Numbered from the stretch's first letter, positions 45,844 to 53,990 are shown. The stretch is DNA of 64,000 bases from Hydrogenophaga taeniospiralis CCUG 15921 (GCF_001592305.1 NZ_BCWR01000012.1:62001-126000), one strand, 5' to 3'. Notes: generated by a model not told the origin, from the letters alone. Translations and numbers: made by a program.

Positions 45844-46956
45844 CTAACGCTTCAGTTCAACGGTCCGTGCAGCTTTTTGCCCGGAGCCGGTGGAATGATG
45901 GACCAAGTTTTCAGTGCCCGGTTTCAGAGCAAGGGGTTTCAAAAATTCGCTCACAGCACTGACAAACTCATCAGCTTGATCATGCATGATGAAGTGCCCA
46001 CTGTTCCTGACAATGATATGAAGTGATTTGCTGGATAGGAGGGCCAGATCATTCTGCTCAGCCTGTTTAATTCGGGCAAGCTCCTTTTCCGCTTCAATAT
46101 TCTTGCCCAATCTCTCCGCTTCACGCTCGACCAGCTTTGGATCTATAAGATTGCCAGCGGTCAGGGTCAATAAGGGAAGCGCGCCTAAGCTGCCAGGAGG
46201 AGGTGTGGATGGATCAAGCCCGCGGCGCATGACGGTAATTTCATTGACAACCGCACGAGCGGTATCGGTGCGGTTCTGGACAGCCGTTTTCGCCATCAGA
46301 ACTTCAGCTGGCAGAGGAGAAGGATGCTGGTCGGCATTGGCAACCCCCATCAACCTAACGAGACCGACACGTGCCAATGGCTCGGCAACGGCAATGAGCA
46401 CGGCCTGTTTCCGATAGTCCCAAGCGGCATGGTGATACTGATGCATGGGGCCTTGTTCATGGGCCGAATCAACAAGAACGAGGCCCTGCGTCTCTTCAGG
46501 AAACTGATGATAGAAAGCGCGAACATATATTCCGCCACGGGAATGACCAACCAAGACATAAGGCGGAGGAATGTCCGCTCTATTCAACAATGCATGCAGG
46601 TTTTTGGCTACATGCTCAGGCTCGATTGGGCTATCTATCAGATCACTCCAGCCAGGTCCAGGACGATCATAGGAGCAAACGCGCATGTGCTGCGCAAGCC
46701 TGGATTGAACCGGATACCAACTCAAAGAGCTTTCCCCAAGTCCTGCTTCAAGAATGAGCGTTGGAACACCGGAGCCCATGCAGTTAAGGTGAAAATTCAC
46801 ACCATTCACTGGAATCATGCACCCTGGAGGTGGGAACGTAGTTAAATCTGCCGCCGTTCTTTCGGATTGATAGACTGCTCCTGCCAACACGGCAGAGAAT
46901 GCCATTCCCAAGGCGAATATGAAAAAGCGAAATCCCCGCGATGAAATGAATTTCAT
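45844..46956 (-). CDS. Alpha/beta hydrolase, membrane-anchored or secreted
   Basis: 370 residues. N-terminal hydrophobic segment (FFIFALGMAFSAVLAGAVY) acts as an anchor or signal. Hydrolase fold follows with LILEAGLGESSLSWYPVQ, SYDRPGPGWSDL, the nucleophile Ser in VGHSRGGIYVRAF and the His in NSGHFIMHDQ; an acid follows SLGALPLLTLTAGN. The C-terminal end (after VSEFLKPLA) abuts the IS5 remnant, so its last ~25 residues may be altered by the insertion. GC content is near the island, not the chromosome. It is coupled to a 27-codon leader ORF by 4 nt. Substrate unknown. Confidence 0.85.
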   Translation of the reverse strand: MKFISSRGFRFFIFALGMAFSAVLAGAVYQSERTAADLTTFPPPGCMIPVNGVNFHLNCMGSGVPTLILEAGLGESSLSWYPVQSRLAQHMRVCSYDRPGPGWSDLIDSPIEPEHVAKNLHALLNRADIPPPYVLVGHSRGGIYVRAFYHQFPEETQGLVLVDSAHEQGPMHQYHHAAWDYRKQAVLIAVAEPLARVGLVRLMGVANADQHPSPLPAEVLMAKTAVQNRTDTARAVVNEITVMRRGLDPSTPPPGSLGALPLLTLTAGNLIDPKLVEREAERLGKNIEAEKELARIKQAEQNDLALLSSKSLHIIVRNSGHFIMHDQADEFVSAVSEFLKPLALKPGTENLVHHSTGSGQKAARTVELKR

Positions 46957-47036
46957 GACGCCCGACGTTTGAGCTGTGAAAGAACCTCATCGCCAGCCAT
47001 TGGCTGACGCATAAGCAGGATCTTATAGATTGCCAT
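46953..47036 (-). CDS. 27-codon leader ORF coupled to the hydrolase gene
   Basis: ATG at 47036 has a strong AGGAGGG 9 nt upstream, and its stop TGA overlaps the hydrolase ATG (ATGA at 46956-46953). The product (MAIYKILLMRQPMAGDEVLS...) is too short to classify. It could be a translational-coupling leader peptide or the tail of a larger lost gene. Its ribosome site is better than that of the hydrolase itself. Confidence 0.4.
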   Translation of the reverse strand: MAIYKILLMRQPMAGDEVLSQLKRRAS

Positions 47037-47209
47037 GGCGCTGAGCCCTCCTGATGTTGTTTTCGGCTGATCGGTTCGCTCCATCGGGCCGCTGGCGCTC
47101 ATTCTGGCACCGAAAGACTCGCCGATCCCTCCCGCCACTTGATGTTCAGCCGCCACTGCGCCCATCTCGTGCTGGCCGAGCAGCAGCGGCTGCCCAGCCG
47201 CACGCCGGT

Positions 47210-47626
47210 TCACATGGGTGGCATCTTGTCGACTACAGGCAGCGCCGGGTCGAGCCGGTCCCAGGGCAGGCCGCTCACACCATAGGTCGCCAGCTGGGGT
47301 TGGAAGCGCGCGGGGTCGTCCAAGCTGGCGGCGTGGACCGTGAAGATGCCCGGCATGGCGGCAAACCTCAGGTAGACCGGCGAGCCGCAGTGGGGGCAGA
47401 AGGCCTGGTGCTTCACGTTGCCGCTGTCGGCCACGACCGCCCATTCGCGGGCCTCGCCCTGGAGCGTCACCCGCTCCCTGGAGGGGAAGGTCAGGTAAGA
47501 CCCGTGTCCGGTGCCGCTCTTGCGCTGGCAGTCGCGGCACTGGCAGTGGTTGGAGAACACCGGTTCGTCCGGGATTTCATAACGGATGGCGCCGCAGGCG
47601 CATCCGCCGGTGTAGGGCTGGTTCAT
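47210..47626 (-). CDS. GFA family protein (glutathione-dependent formaldehyde-activating type)
   Basis: 138 residues. GFA zinc pattern: GGCACGAIRYEI, then SNHCQCRDCQRKSG with three Cys, and QAFCPHCGSPVYLRF. These bind two zinc ions in the Gfa fold. The name enzyme adds glutathione to formaldehyde, but most short family members including this one have no proven activity. The stop is followed by ~250 nt before the leader ORF, in which I see no gene. Confidence 0.92.
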   Translation of the reverse strand: MNQPYTGGCACGAIRYEIPDEPVFSNHCQCRDCQRKSGTGHGSYLTFPSRERVTLQGEAREWAVVADSGNVKHQAFCPHCGSPVYLRFAAMPGIFTVHAASLDDPARFQPQLATYGVSGLPWDRLDPALPVVDKMPPM

Positions 47627-47683
47627 GGGTTGGTCCTTTCCAGGCGGTGAACGTGGGGGGATGGGTCAGAGGCTGAGAGTTTT

Positions 47684-48148
47684 TCAGTGCAGCTCGCGCG
47701 ACAGCGTGTCCACGTTGTGCACCACGTGCTTCCAGCCCTCGCTCATCTTCTGGAAGGCCACGTCGTTCTTTCGGGGAACGAAGCCGGCGTGCACGAGGCG
47801 AAGGCGCGTGCCGCCCGCCACGGGCGTCAGGGTCCAGGTGACCACGGTGTCCAGGGGCGCGCCATAGCCCGCGTTGGTCTCGTGCCCGCCCTTCCAGCTG
47901 TAGACCAGGCGTTCGTTGGACACCACGTCCAGCACCTGCAGGTGGATGACCCCGTCCCACGCGCCGGCCGGTGTGGTCTGGAAGGTGAATGCCTTGCCCT
48001 TCACCGGCTCGAAGCCCGTGGGCACCATCAGCCAGCGGCCCATCAGCTCGCTGCTGGTCAGGGTCTTCCAGAGGGTGGCCGGCGTGTGGGGCAGGACTTC
48101 GTCGACCACGATGTCCTGGGTTTGCGGTGTCAGGGCGGCGTCGTTCAT
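47684..48148 (-). CDS. SRPBCC (AHSA1-type) domain protein
   Basis: 154 residues. START-like fold: VVDEVLPHTPATLWKTLTSSELMGRW, the beta strands with GWDGVIHLQVLDVVSNERLVYSWKGG and VTWTLTPVAGGTRLRLVHAGF, and the long C-terminal helix FQKMSEGWKHVVHNVDTL. AHSA1/PhaC-type members often pair with an ArsR regulator that controls them, as here: the ArsR gene is directly upstream and overlaps by 4 nt. Ligand unknown. Confidence 0.9.
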   Translation of the reverse strand: MNDAALTPQTQDIVVDEVLPHTPATLWKTLTSSELMGRWLMVPTGFEPVKGKAFTFQTTPAGAWDGVIHLQVLDVVSNERLVYSWKGGHETNAGYGAPLDTVVTWTLTPVAGGTRLRLVHAGFVPRKNDVAFQKMSEGWKHVVHNVDTLSRELH

Positions 48149-48492
48149 GGATCGATCTCCTTCAAAAGGGTGCGCAGGTGGGTGAAGCGCTCGCGCCAGA
48201 AGACGCCGTAATGGCTCATCCAGTCCACAAGCGGCGCGAGCCCGTTCGGCTCGGCTCGGTAGAAGACGTTGCGCCCCTCGGGCCGCTCGGCCACCAGGCC
48301 GGCCTGCTTCAGGGACTTGAGGTGCTGGGAGATCGCGCCCTGCGTGACGCCGCTTCCCCGCGTCAGCTCGGCCACGGTGATCTCCTGCGAGCCGACGATG
48401 CGCTCGAACACGGCCCGCCGGGTCGGGTCGGCGAGGGTGCGCATGACGGCATTGATGGCGGCGGGTTCTGGCATGGGAAAAATATTAGCCAT
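48145..48492 (-). CDS. ArsR family transcriptional regulator
   Basis: 115 residues. Winged helix: INAVMRTLADPTRRAVFERI, the recognition helix VTQGAISQHLKSLKQAGLVAE, and wing EGRNVFYRAEPNG. No metal-binding Cys cluster (no ELCVCDL), so it belongs to the non-metal ArsR group that pairs with SRPBCC proteins. It is the first gene of a two-gene operon with the SRPBCC gene and has an operator-like palindrome just upstream (48501-48518). Confidence 0.93.
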   Translation of the reverse strand: MANIFPMPEPAAINAVMRTLADPTRRAVFERIVGSQEITVAELTRGSGVTQGAISQHLKSLKQAGLVAERPEGRNVFYRAEPNGLAPLVDWMSHYGVFWRERFTHLRTLLKEIDP

Positions 48493-48500
48493 TACTCATC

Positions 48501-48518
48501 AATTAGTCAATACTAATT
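48501..48518. promoter_or_regulatory. Palindrome upstream of arsR-type gene, likely operator
   Basis: AATTAGT CAAT ACTAATT is a perfect 7-bp inverted repeat with a 4-nt centre, 9 nt before the arsR start codon. ArsR/SRPBCC pairs are usually autorepressed at such sites. AT-rich compared with its surroundings. Confidence 0.65.
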
Positions 48519-48526
48519 TTTTAGAC

Positions 48527-48553
48527 AACAAAAAAGGCGCCCCGTTGGGCGCC
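48527..48553 (-). terminator. Rho-independent terminator of the aldehyde dehydrogenase gene
   Basis: Reading the minus strand, GGCGCCC, loop AACG, GGGCGCC is followed by TTTTTTGTTG. This perfect 7-bp GC stem with a T run lies 31 nt after the dehydrogenase stop and is the best intrinsic terminator in the window. Confidence 0.78.
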
Positions 48554-48583
48554 TGGGCAGCGTACGCGCTGGGGGGGGGCCGC

Positions 48584-50059
48584 TCAGCAGGGCACGCCGT
48601 GGCGCGCGAGCAGCCAGGCGGGGGCATCCTGCAGGCAGATCGGGCGCAGGAAGCGGTCGAGCGCGGCGTCGCCCACCGAGGTGGTCATGGGGGCGCTGGA
48701 CGCTGGCCAAGGGCCGCCGTGCTGCTGGGCGGCGGTCACGGCCACGCCGGTGGGCACGCCGGAGAACAGCACGCGCCCGGCGATGGCGGTGGCCGCGCGC
48801 ACCAGGGCTTGGTTCTCGGGGGTGTCGTCGTCCGCGCCCCACAGCGTCACGGTGAGGCTACCGCCCACCGCGGCCAGCACCGCCAGCAGCTCGGCCTGGC
48901 TGGCCGCGCGCACGATCAGGCTGGCCGGGCCGAACACCTCTTCGCGCAGGGCCGCGCGTTCGATGAAGCGCGCCGCGCTCACCTGCAGCAGGTGCGGGCC
49001 CGGCGCGGGCGCGGCGCCCTGGGCCGCCAGCAACGCGAGCGCGCCCTGGTCCATCATCTGGCGCACACCGGCGTCGAACGCGCTCTTCATGCCGGCGGTG
49101 AGCATGGGGTGGGGTTTCTGGGCCGCGAGGGCGCGGGTGAGCTGTTCGATGAAGGCGTCGGACTCGGGGTCGTCCAGCAGCACGATCAGGCCCGGGTTGG
49201 TGCAGAACTGGCCGCAGCCCAGCGCGATGGAGCCGGCCAGCGTGGTGGCCAGTTCGGCGCCCCGGGCGGCGAGTGCCTTGGGCAGGGCCAGCACGGGGTT
49301 GATGGAGCCGAGCTCGCCGTAGAACGGGATCGGGCGCGGGCGCGCGTTGGCCTCGGCCTGCAGCGCCGCGCCACCGCGCGTGGAGCCGGTGAAGGCGCCG
49401 GCGGCGATCAGCGGGTGGCGGATCAGCGCCACGCCCACGTCCACACCGGCCCCCTGCACCATGCCCACCAGCCCGGCGGGCAGGCCCTGCGCCTGGAGCA
49501 CCTGCTGGATCAGGCCGAACACGCGCCGCGACAGCAGCGGGTGGCCCGGGTGGGCTTTCACCACCACGGGGCAGCCCGCGGCCAGCGCCGAAGCGGTGTC
49601 GCCGCCGAGCACGGAGAACGCGAACGGGAAGTTGCTGGCAGCGAACATGGCCACCGGCCCCAGCGGCACGCGCTGGCGCACCATGGCCGGGTGGCCCACG
49701 GGCGGCGCGCCGGCCACGGCGGGGTCGTCCAGGGTTTCGAAGGGCACGCCGCGCTCGGCCAGGTCGGCGAACCGGCGCAGTTGGAAGCAGGTGCGGTCGA
49801 GTTCACCGCTCAGGCGCACGGCACCCAGCGCGGTTTCCAGGTCGGCCCAGGGCACCAGGGCATCGCGGTCGGCCTCGAGCGCTTCGGCCAGCGCGCGCAG
49901 CAGGGCAGCGCGCTGCGCCCCGCTGCTGCTGCCCCACACCTCAAAGGCCTGGTGCGCGGCGCGCACGCTGTCGTCGATGTCCTGGCTGGACGAGGCAGAC
50001 AGGGCTTCTGGATGGGGGGCGCCGGTGCGCGCGTTGAAGGATTGCAGCAGGGTGGTCAT
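48584..50059 (-). CDS. Aldehyde dehydrogenase, alpha-ketoglutarate semialdehyde (2,5-dioxovalerate) type
   Basis: 491 residues from the ATG at 50059. The N-terminus is reduced compared with the ~525-residue family norm. NADP fold: AMFAASNFPFAFSVLGGDTASALAAGCPVVVKAHPGHP; the catalytic Cys is in GCGQFCTNPGL and the Glu in FYGELGSINPV. This ALDH subgroup oxidises alpha-ketoglutarate semialdehyde to alpha-ketoglutarate, the last step of oxidative uronate and aldarate breakdown. It lies next to the GntR regulator of that pathway. A terminator follows. Confidence 0.88.
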   Translation of the reverse strand: MTTLLQSFNARTGAPHPEALSASSSQDIDDSVRAAHQAFEVWGSSSGAQRAALLRALAEALEADRDALVPWADLETALGAVRLSGELDRTCFQLRRFADLAERGVPFETLDDPAVAGAPPVGHPAMVRQRVPLGPVAMFAASNFPFAFSVLGGDTASALAAGCPVVVKAHPGHPLLSRRVFGLIQQVLQAQGLPAGLVGMVQGAGVDVGVALIRHPLIAAGAFTGSTRGGAALQAEANARPRPIPFYGELGSINPVLALPKALAARGAELATTLAGSIALGCGQFCTNPGLIVLLDDPESDAFIEQLTRALAAQKPHPMLTAGMKSAFDAGVRQMMDQGALALLAAQGAAPAPGPHLLQVSAARFIERAALREEVFGPASLIVRAASQAELLAVLAAVGGSLTVTLWGADDDTPENQALVRAATAIAGRVLFSGVPTGVAVTAAQQHGGPWPASSAPMTTSVGDAALDRFLRPICLQDAPAWLLARHGVPC

Positions 50060-50104
50060 GGGGTCAGAGAAAAAAAGCGGAACGCAGGATGGTAACGAGG
50101 GTGA

Positions 50105-50132
50105 GGGGGTCGCGCGCAGCGCGGCGGGGGTG
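50105..50132 (-). repeat. Short copy of the intergenic GC palindrome repeat (R1)
   Basis: This 28-nt block is identical, base for base, to one at 63532-63559. It carries GGGGGTCGCGCGCAGCGCGG and ends GGGGGTG. It lies between the regulator and dehydrogenase genes. It lacks the second arm seen in longer copies. Confidence 0.65.
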
Positions 50133-50139
50133 GTCCATA

Positions 50140-50919
50140 TCAATCGTCCGGCCTTGAGCGACGCAGGCGCTCGCGGCTGTTGGAGAGGTGGGTGCGCATG
50201 GCCGCGCGCGCGGCGTCGGCGTCGCGTGCGCGGATCGCGTGGTAGATGGCCTCGTGTTCGTGGTGCACCCGCTGCAGGTAGGCCAGGCGGCCTTCGGGCG
50301 CGCTGTTCGCGGTGTTGACGCGGGTGCGCGGAATGATCATGGTGCCCAGGTAGGTCATGAGGTCGGCGAAATGGCGGTTGCCGGTGGCGCGCGCCACTTC
50401 CATGTGGAACTGGAAGTCGGAAGGCACGGCGTCGGAGTCGCCATGGATCGACAGCTCAAACGCCGCCAGCGCAGTGGCCATGTTCTGCAGGTGGGTGTCG
50501 TCGCGGCGCTGCGCGGCCAGGCTGGCGGCCTCGCTCTCCAGGCTGATGCGCAGCTCCAGCAGCGAGACCACGTCGGCCACGGTGGCGAAGTCTTCCGGGG
50601 CAATGCGGAAGTTGGCCTGCTCCTCGCGCGGCGCCATCACGAAGGTGCCGATGCCGTGGCGCGTTTCCACCAGGCCCGAGGCCTGCAGCCGCGAAATGGC
50701 TTCGCGCACCACGGTGCGGCTCACGTCGAAACGGCCCATCAGCTCGGACTCGGTGGGCAGCTTGTCGCCGGGGCGCAGGCGGCTTTCACGGATGTCGCTG
50801 CCCAGCGCCTCGACGATCTCGGGCACCAGCCCGCGCGGGCGGCGCGGGCGCGGAGCCACCGGCGCCGGCTCGGCGGCGGCCGGCATCAGGGCATCACCTA
50901 GGGTTTTCACGGAGAGCAT
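50140..50919 (-). CDS. FadR-type GntR family transcriptional regulator of uronate catabolism
   Basis: 259 residues from the ATG at 50919 (AAGGA upstream). The N-terminal winged helix has RLRPGDKLPTESELMGRF and VSRTVVREAISRLQASGLVETRHGIGTFV; the C-terminal FCD effector domain has LLELRISLESEAASLAA and FHMEVARATGNRHFADLM, with metal-binding His in the HHEHEAIYHAIRARD region. GntR/FadR proteins near udh usually sense uronates or aldarates and repress the catabolic genes. It is divergent from udh; the space between them holds TTGTCAGACAA-type palindromes. Confidence 0.93.
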   Translation of the reverse strand: MLSVKTLGDALMPAAAEPAPVAPRPRRPRGLVPEIVEALGSDIRESRLRPGDKLPTESELMGRFDVSRTVVREAISRLQASGLVETRHGIGTFVMAPREEQANFRIAPEDFATVADVVSLLELRISLESEAASLAAQRRDDTHLQNMATALAAFELSIHGDSDAVPSDFQFHMEVARATGNRHFADLMTYLGTMIIPRTRVNTANSAPEGRLAYLQRVHHEHEAIYHAIRARDADAARAAMRTHLSNSRERLRRSRPDD

Positions 50920-50966
50920 TCTTTTTTCCTTGACAGGACCCACCCGGGTTCACACAATTCGTTCCA

Positions 50967-50979
50967 GTTGTCAGACAAC
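50967..50979. promoter_or_regulatory. GntR/FadR operator candidate O1 upstream of udh
   Basis: GTTGTCAGACAAC is a 6-bp inverted repeat around a single central A, the form expected for a FadR-type dimer. A related half site (GACAGACAAC) follows at 50984-50993. Both lie between the regulator and udh starts, about 97 nt before the udh ATG. Confidence 0.7.
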
Positions 50980-51075
50980 GTATGACAGACAACGAAAGAT
51001 CCGTGAACTGTAGCAAACCGCCGGTCGCGTGTCCAAGCCCTTCTCGAAAAATTCCCGATCTCCATGGAAACCCCT

Positions 51076-51870
51076 ATGAAAACCCACCACAGACTGCTGC
51101 TCACCGGGGCGGCGGGCGGTTTGGGCACGGCCCTGCGCGAGCGGCTCAAGGCGAACTGCACCGTGCTGAGGTTGTCTGACAAGTCGGCCTTTGGCGAGGC
51201 CCTGCCGGGGGAAGAGATCGTGCTGGCCGATCTGGCCAACGCCGTCGAGGTGGACGCCATGGTGGCCGGCTGCGACGCCATCGTGCACCTGGGCGGCATT
51301 TCGGTGGAGGCGCCGTTCGAGGCCATCCTGCAGGCCAACATCCTGGGCGTCTACCACCTCTACGAAGCCGCCCGCAAGCACGGTGTGAAGCGCGTGGTGT
51401 TCGCCAGCTCCAACCACGTGACCGGTTTCTACAAACAGAGCGAGACCATCACCGCCGACCATCCAGCCCGGCCGGACAGCTACTACGGCGTGAGCAAGGC
51501 GTTTGGCGAAGACTTCTCGCGCTTCTACTTCGACCGCTACGGCATCGAGACCGCTTGCGTGCGCATCGGCTCCTCGTTCCCCGAGCCTCGCGACCGCCGC
51601 ATGCTCGCCACCTGGCTGAGCTTTGACGACCTGCACCGCCTCATCAGCGCCTGCCTGTCCACCCCGGTTCTGGGCCACAGCATCGTGTTCGGCATGTCGG
51701 ACAACGCCGTGACCTGGTGGGACAACAGCCGCGCGCGCCACATCGGCTACGTGCCGCAGGACAGCTCGGACGTGTTCCGCGAGGCGGTGTTTGCGCGCAC
51801 CCCCGCACCCGACCTGAACGACCCGGCCGCGATCTACCAAGGCGGCGGCTTCGTCAAAGCAACACCATGA
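51076..51870 (+). CDS. udh: Uronate dehydrogenase (NAD-dependent)
   Basis: 264 residues from the ATG at 51076 (GGAAA upstream); an ATG at 51064 would add four residues. Extended SDR: LLLTGAAGGLGTALRERL at the start, CDAIVHLGGISVEAPFE, the catalytic VFASSNHVTGFY and YxxxK in SYYGVSKAFGEDF. Length and motifs match known Udh enzymes of about 265 residues. It oxidises D-galacturonate or D-glucuronate to the aldaro-lactone with NAD. It is the first gene of the catabolic operon and is divergent from the GntR regulator. A second operator-like palindrome lies inside the gene at 51171. Confidence 0.93.
   Translation: MKTHHRLLLTGAAGGLGTALRERLKANCTVLRLSDKSAFGEALPGEEIVLADLANAVEVDAMVAGCDAIVHLGGISVEAPFEAILQANILGVYHLYEAARKHGVKRVVFASSNHVTGFYKQSETITADHPARPDSYYGVSKAFGEDFSRFYFDRYGIETACVRIGSSFPEPRDRRMLATWLSFDDLHRLISACLSTPVLGHSIVFGMSDNAVTWWDNSRARHIGYVPQDSSDVFREAVFARTPAPDLNDPAAIYQGGGFVKATP
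51171..51183. promoter_or_regulatory. Intragenic GntR/FadR operator candidate O2
   Basis: GTTGTCTGACAAG matches the O1 palindrome at 12 of 13 positions on the opposite strand reading. It lies ~95 nt into udh, about 200 nt from O1. Such spacing would suit DNA looping or a roadblock for transcription. Confidence 0.55.
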
Positions 51871-51873
51871 CTT

Positions 51874-51955
51874 CCCCCCTGCGCCGCTTCGCGTCTTCCT
51901 CCCAGGGGGACCACACCTATGGCCTGGCAAAGCCAGTTCCGTGGTGTGTGCTGGA
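51874..51955 (+). repeat. Intergenic GC palindrome repeat R2 (udh / lactonase junction)
   Basis: Begins CCCCCC 3 nt after the udh stop and ends 15 nt before the lactonase ATG. Inner hairpin CTGGC AAA GCCAG, outer arms CACACC and GGTGTG. The last 51 nt (51905-51955) match R3 at 50 of 51 positions. Confidence 0.8.
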
Positions 51956-51970
51956 ACAGGCACATCTTCC

Positions 51971-52879
51971 ATGAGCGCTCATCAAGCGGAACTGGTGCTG
52001 GACGCGCGCAACGGCGTGGGCGAGAGCCCGGTCTGGGACGGCGCACGTGGCTGCCTGTGGTGGGTGGACATTCCAGGCAAGCTGCTGTGGTGCTGGAACG
52101 CCACCACCGGCGCGGCGCGCTCGTGGCCCACGCCGGAGCAGACCGGCTGCATCGCCCTGGCCGCCGGCAGCGACGCCCTGCCCCATGGCCAGTGGATCGC
52201 GGCCATGGAAAGCGGCGTGGCCCGCCTCACCCCGCAGGGCGACGGCAGCGTTGCTCAGGCGTGGATCGCCCGCGTCTCGCACCCGCAGGCCGGCATGCGC
52301 TTCAACGACGGCCGCTGCGACCGCCAGGGCCGCTTTCGCGCCGGCACCATGGTGGCCGACATGTCGCTCGCGGCGCCCTCGGGTTCCTTGTACGCGCTGG
52401 ATGGCCAAGACGCGCTGCGCGGACTGGACACCGGCTTCATCACCCCCAACGGCCTGGCCTTCAGCCCCGACGGCAAGACCATGTACCTCTCGGACTCGCA
52501 CCCCCAGGTGCAGACCGTCTGGGCCTTCGACTACGACACACACACCGGCACACCCCACAACCGGCGCATCTTCATCGACTTCAAGCCCCTGCCCGGCCGG
52601 CCCGATGGCGCGGCCGTGGACACCGAGGGCGGCTACTGGATCTGCGGCAACGACGCCGGCCTGGTGCACCGCTTCACGCCCGACGGCCGGCTCGACCGTT
52701 CGCTGCCCGTGCCGGTGAAAAAGCCGGCCATGTGCGCCTTCGGCGGCGCCGGGCTCGACACCTTGTTCGTCACCTCCATCCGGCCCGGCGGCGATCTCGC
52801 CGACCAGCCGTTGGCCGGTGGCGTGTTCGCACTGCGTCCGGGCTTGAGGGGCCTGGACGAGCCGCGCTGCGTCGTCTGA
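51971..52879 (+). CDS. SMP-30/gluconolactonase family aldarolactonase
   Basis: 302 residues from the ATG at 51971; no ribosome site is seen because repeat R2 abuts the start. Six-bladed propeller with the metal residues of the SMP-30 group: E in GVGESPVWD, N in FITPNGLAFSPDG, and D in GRPDGAAVDTEG. It would open the galactaro- or glucaro-lactone made by Udh to the open-chain aldarate. Next gene is the TRAP binding protein 50 nt on. Confidence 0.9.
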   Translation: MSAHQAELVLDARNGVGESPVWDGARGCLWWVDIPGKLLWCWNATTGAARSWPTPEQTGCIALAAGSDALPHGQWIAAMESGVARLTPQGDGSVAQAWIARVSHPQAGMRFNDGRCDRQGRFRAGTMVADMSLAAPSGSLYALDGQDALRGLDTGFITPNGLAFSPDGKTMYLSDSHPQVQTVWAFDYDTHTGTPHNRRIFIDFKPLPGRPDGAAVDTEGGYWICGNDAGLVHRFTPDGRLDRSLPVPVKKPAMCAFGGAGLDTLFVTSIRPGGDLADQPLAGGVFALRPGLRGLDEPRCVV

Positions 52880-52929
52880 CGCAAGCGCGGCAGCCTTCAC
52901 CTCGTTCACTCAAACCCAACGGAGACATC

Positions 52930-53904
52930 ATGAAAACGCATCGCCGACTGATCCTGAGCATGGCCATGGCCGCCCTGCTGCCCCTGAGCGCCCACGCCCA
53001 GATGGTGCTCAAGTCCCACGACACCCACCCCGCCGGCTACCCCACGGTTGCCGCGGTGGACAACATGGGCAAGAAACTGGAAGCCGCCACGCAAGGCCGC
53101 ATCAAGGTGCAGATGTTCCCTGGCGCCGTGCTCGGCCAGGAAAAGGAAGCCGTGGAGCAGGTGCAGCTGGGCGCGATCCAGATGGCCCGCATTTCGCTGG
53201 GCGTGATCGGCCCGGTGGTGCCCGAGGTGGACGTGTTCAACATGCCCTTCGTGTTCCGCGACGTGGCCCACATGCGCAAGGTGATCGACGGCGCCGTGGG
53301 CGACGAGCTGCTGGCCAAGGTGACGGCCAGCCCGGCCCGCCTGGTAGCCCTGGGCTGGATGGACGGCGGTGCGCGCAGCCTCTACACCAAGAAGCCGGTG
53401 CGCACCCCCGCCGATCTGAAGGGCCAGAAGGTCCGCATGATGGGCAACCCGCTGTTCGTGGACACCATGAACGCCATGGGCGGCAACGGCATCGCCATGG
53501 CCTATGGCGAGGTCTTCACCTCGCTGCAGACCGGCGTGATCGACGGCGCGGAAAACAACCCGCCGAGCTACTTCACCGCCAACCACTACAACACCCCGGC
53601 CAAGTACTACAGCCAGACCAACCACCTGATCATTCCCGAGATCCTGGTGATGTCCAAAGTGACCTGGGACAAGCTGACCCCGGCCGACCAGGCGCTGGTG
53701 AAGAAGCTGGCCCGCGAAGCGCAGATGGAGCAGCGCGTGCTGTGGGACAAGAGCGTGGAGGAATACACCGCCAAGCTCAAGGCCGCTGGCGTCGAGTTCA
53801 TCAACATCGACAACAAGCCCTTCTACGACGCCACCGCACCGGTGCGCGCCAAGTACGGCGCCAAGTTCCAGGACCTGATGCAGCGCATCGCATCCGTTAA
53901 GTAA
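52930..53904 (+). CDS. dctP: TRAP transporter substrate-binding protein DctP (uronate/aldarate type)
   Basis: 324 residues from the ATG at 52930 (GGAGAC upstream). Signal peptide to AHAQM. DctP fold: KSHDTHPAGYPTVAAVDNMG, KVQMFPGAVLGQEKEAVEQ, the Arg that binds the substrate carboxylate in LKGQKVRMMGNPLFVDTM, and GVIDGAENNPPSYF. TRAP systems use a sodium gradient to import organic acids. In this operon the expected ligands are galacturonate, glucuronate or their aldarates. dctQ and dctM follow. Confidence 0.94.
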   Translation: MKTHRRLILSMAMAALLPLSAHAQMVLKSHDTHPAGYPTVAAVDNMGKKLEAATQGRIKVQMFPGAVLGQEKEAVEQVQLGAIQMARISLGVIGPVVPEVDVFNMPFVFRDVAHMRKVIDGAVGDELLAKVTASPARLVALGWMDGGARSLYTKKPVRTPADLKGQKVRMMGNPLFVDTMNAMGGNGIAMAYGEVFTSLQTGVIDGAENNPPSYFTANHYNTPAKYYSQTNHLIIPEILVMSKVTWDKLTPADQALVKKLAREAQMEQRVLWDKSVEEYTAKLKAAGVEFINIDNKPFYDATAPVRAKYGAKFQDLMQRIASVK

Positions 53905-53990
53905 CCCCCCTGCGCCGCTGCCGCGGCTTCCCCCCGTTGGGGGGACCACACCTACGGCCTGGCAAAGCCAGTTCCGTGGTGTGTGCTGGA
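53905..53990 (+). repeat. Intergenic GC palindrome repeat R3 (dctP / dctQ junction)
   Basis: Starts directly after the dctP stop. Inner stem CTGGC AAA GCCAG and outer arms as in R2. The 51-nt block 53940-53990 differs from R2 at one base. Confidence 0.8.

Larger units (their letters stand above)
36600..46990. other. AT-rich, probably horizontally acquired glycan island
   Basis: The stretch has lower GC and frequent T/A-rich codons compared with both flanks. It is made of surface-glycan genes, an IS5 remnant near its right border and a hydrolase. Borders are approximate. No attachment site or direct repeats were recognised. Confidence 0.65.

Noticed and set aside
46953-47540. 195-codon frame ending at the hydrolase start
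   Set aside because: Mostly antisense overlap with the GFA gene and Arg/Pro-rich; only its last 27 codons, with their own ribosome site, may be real.
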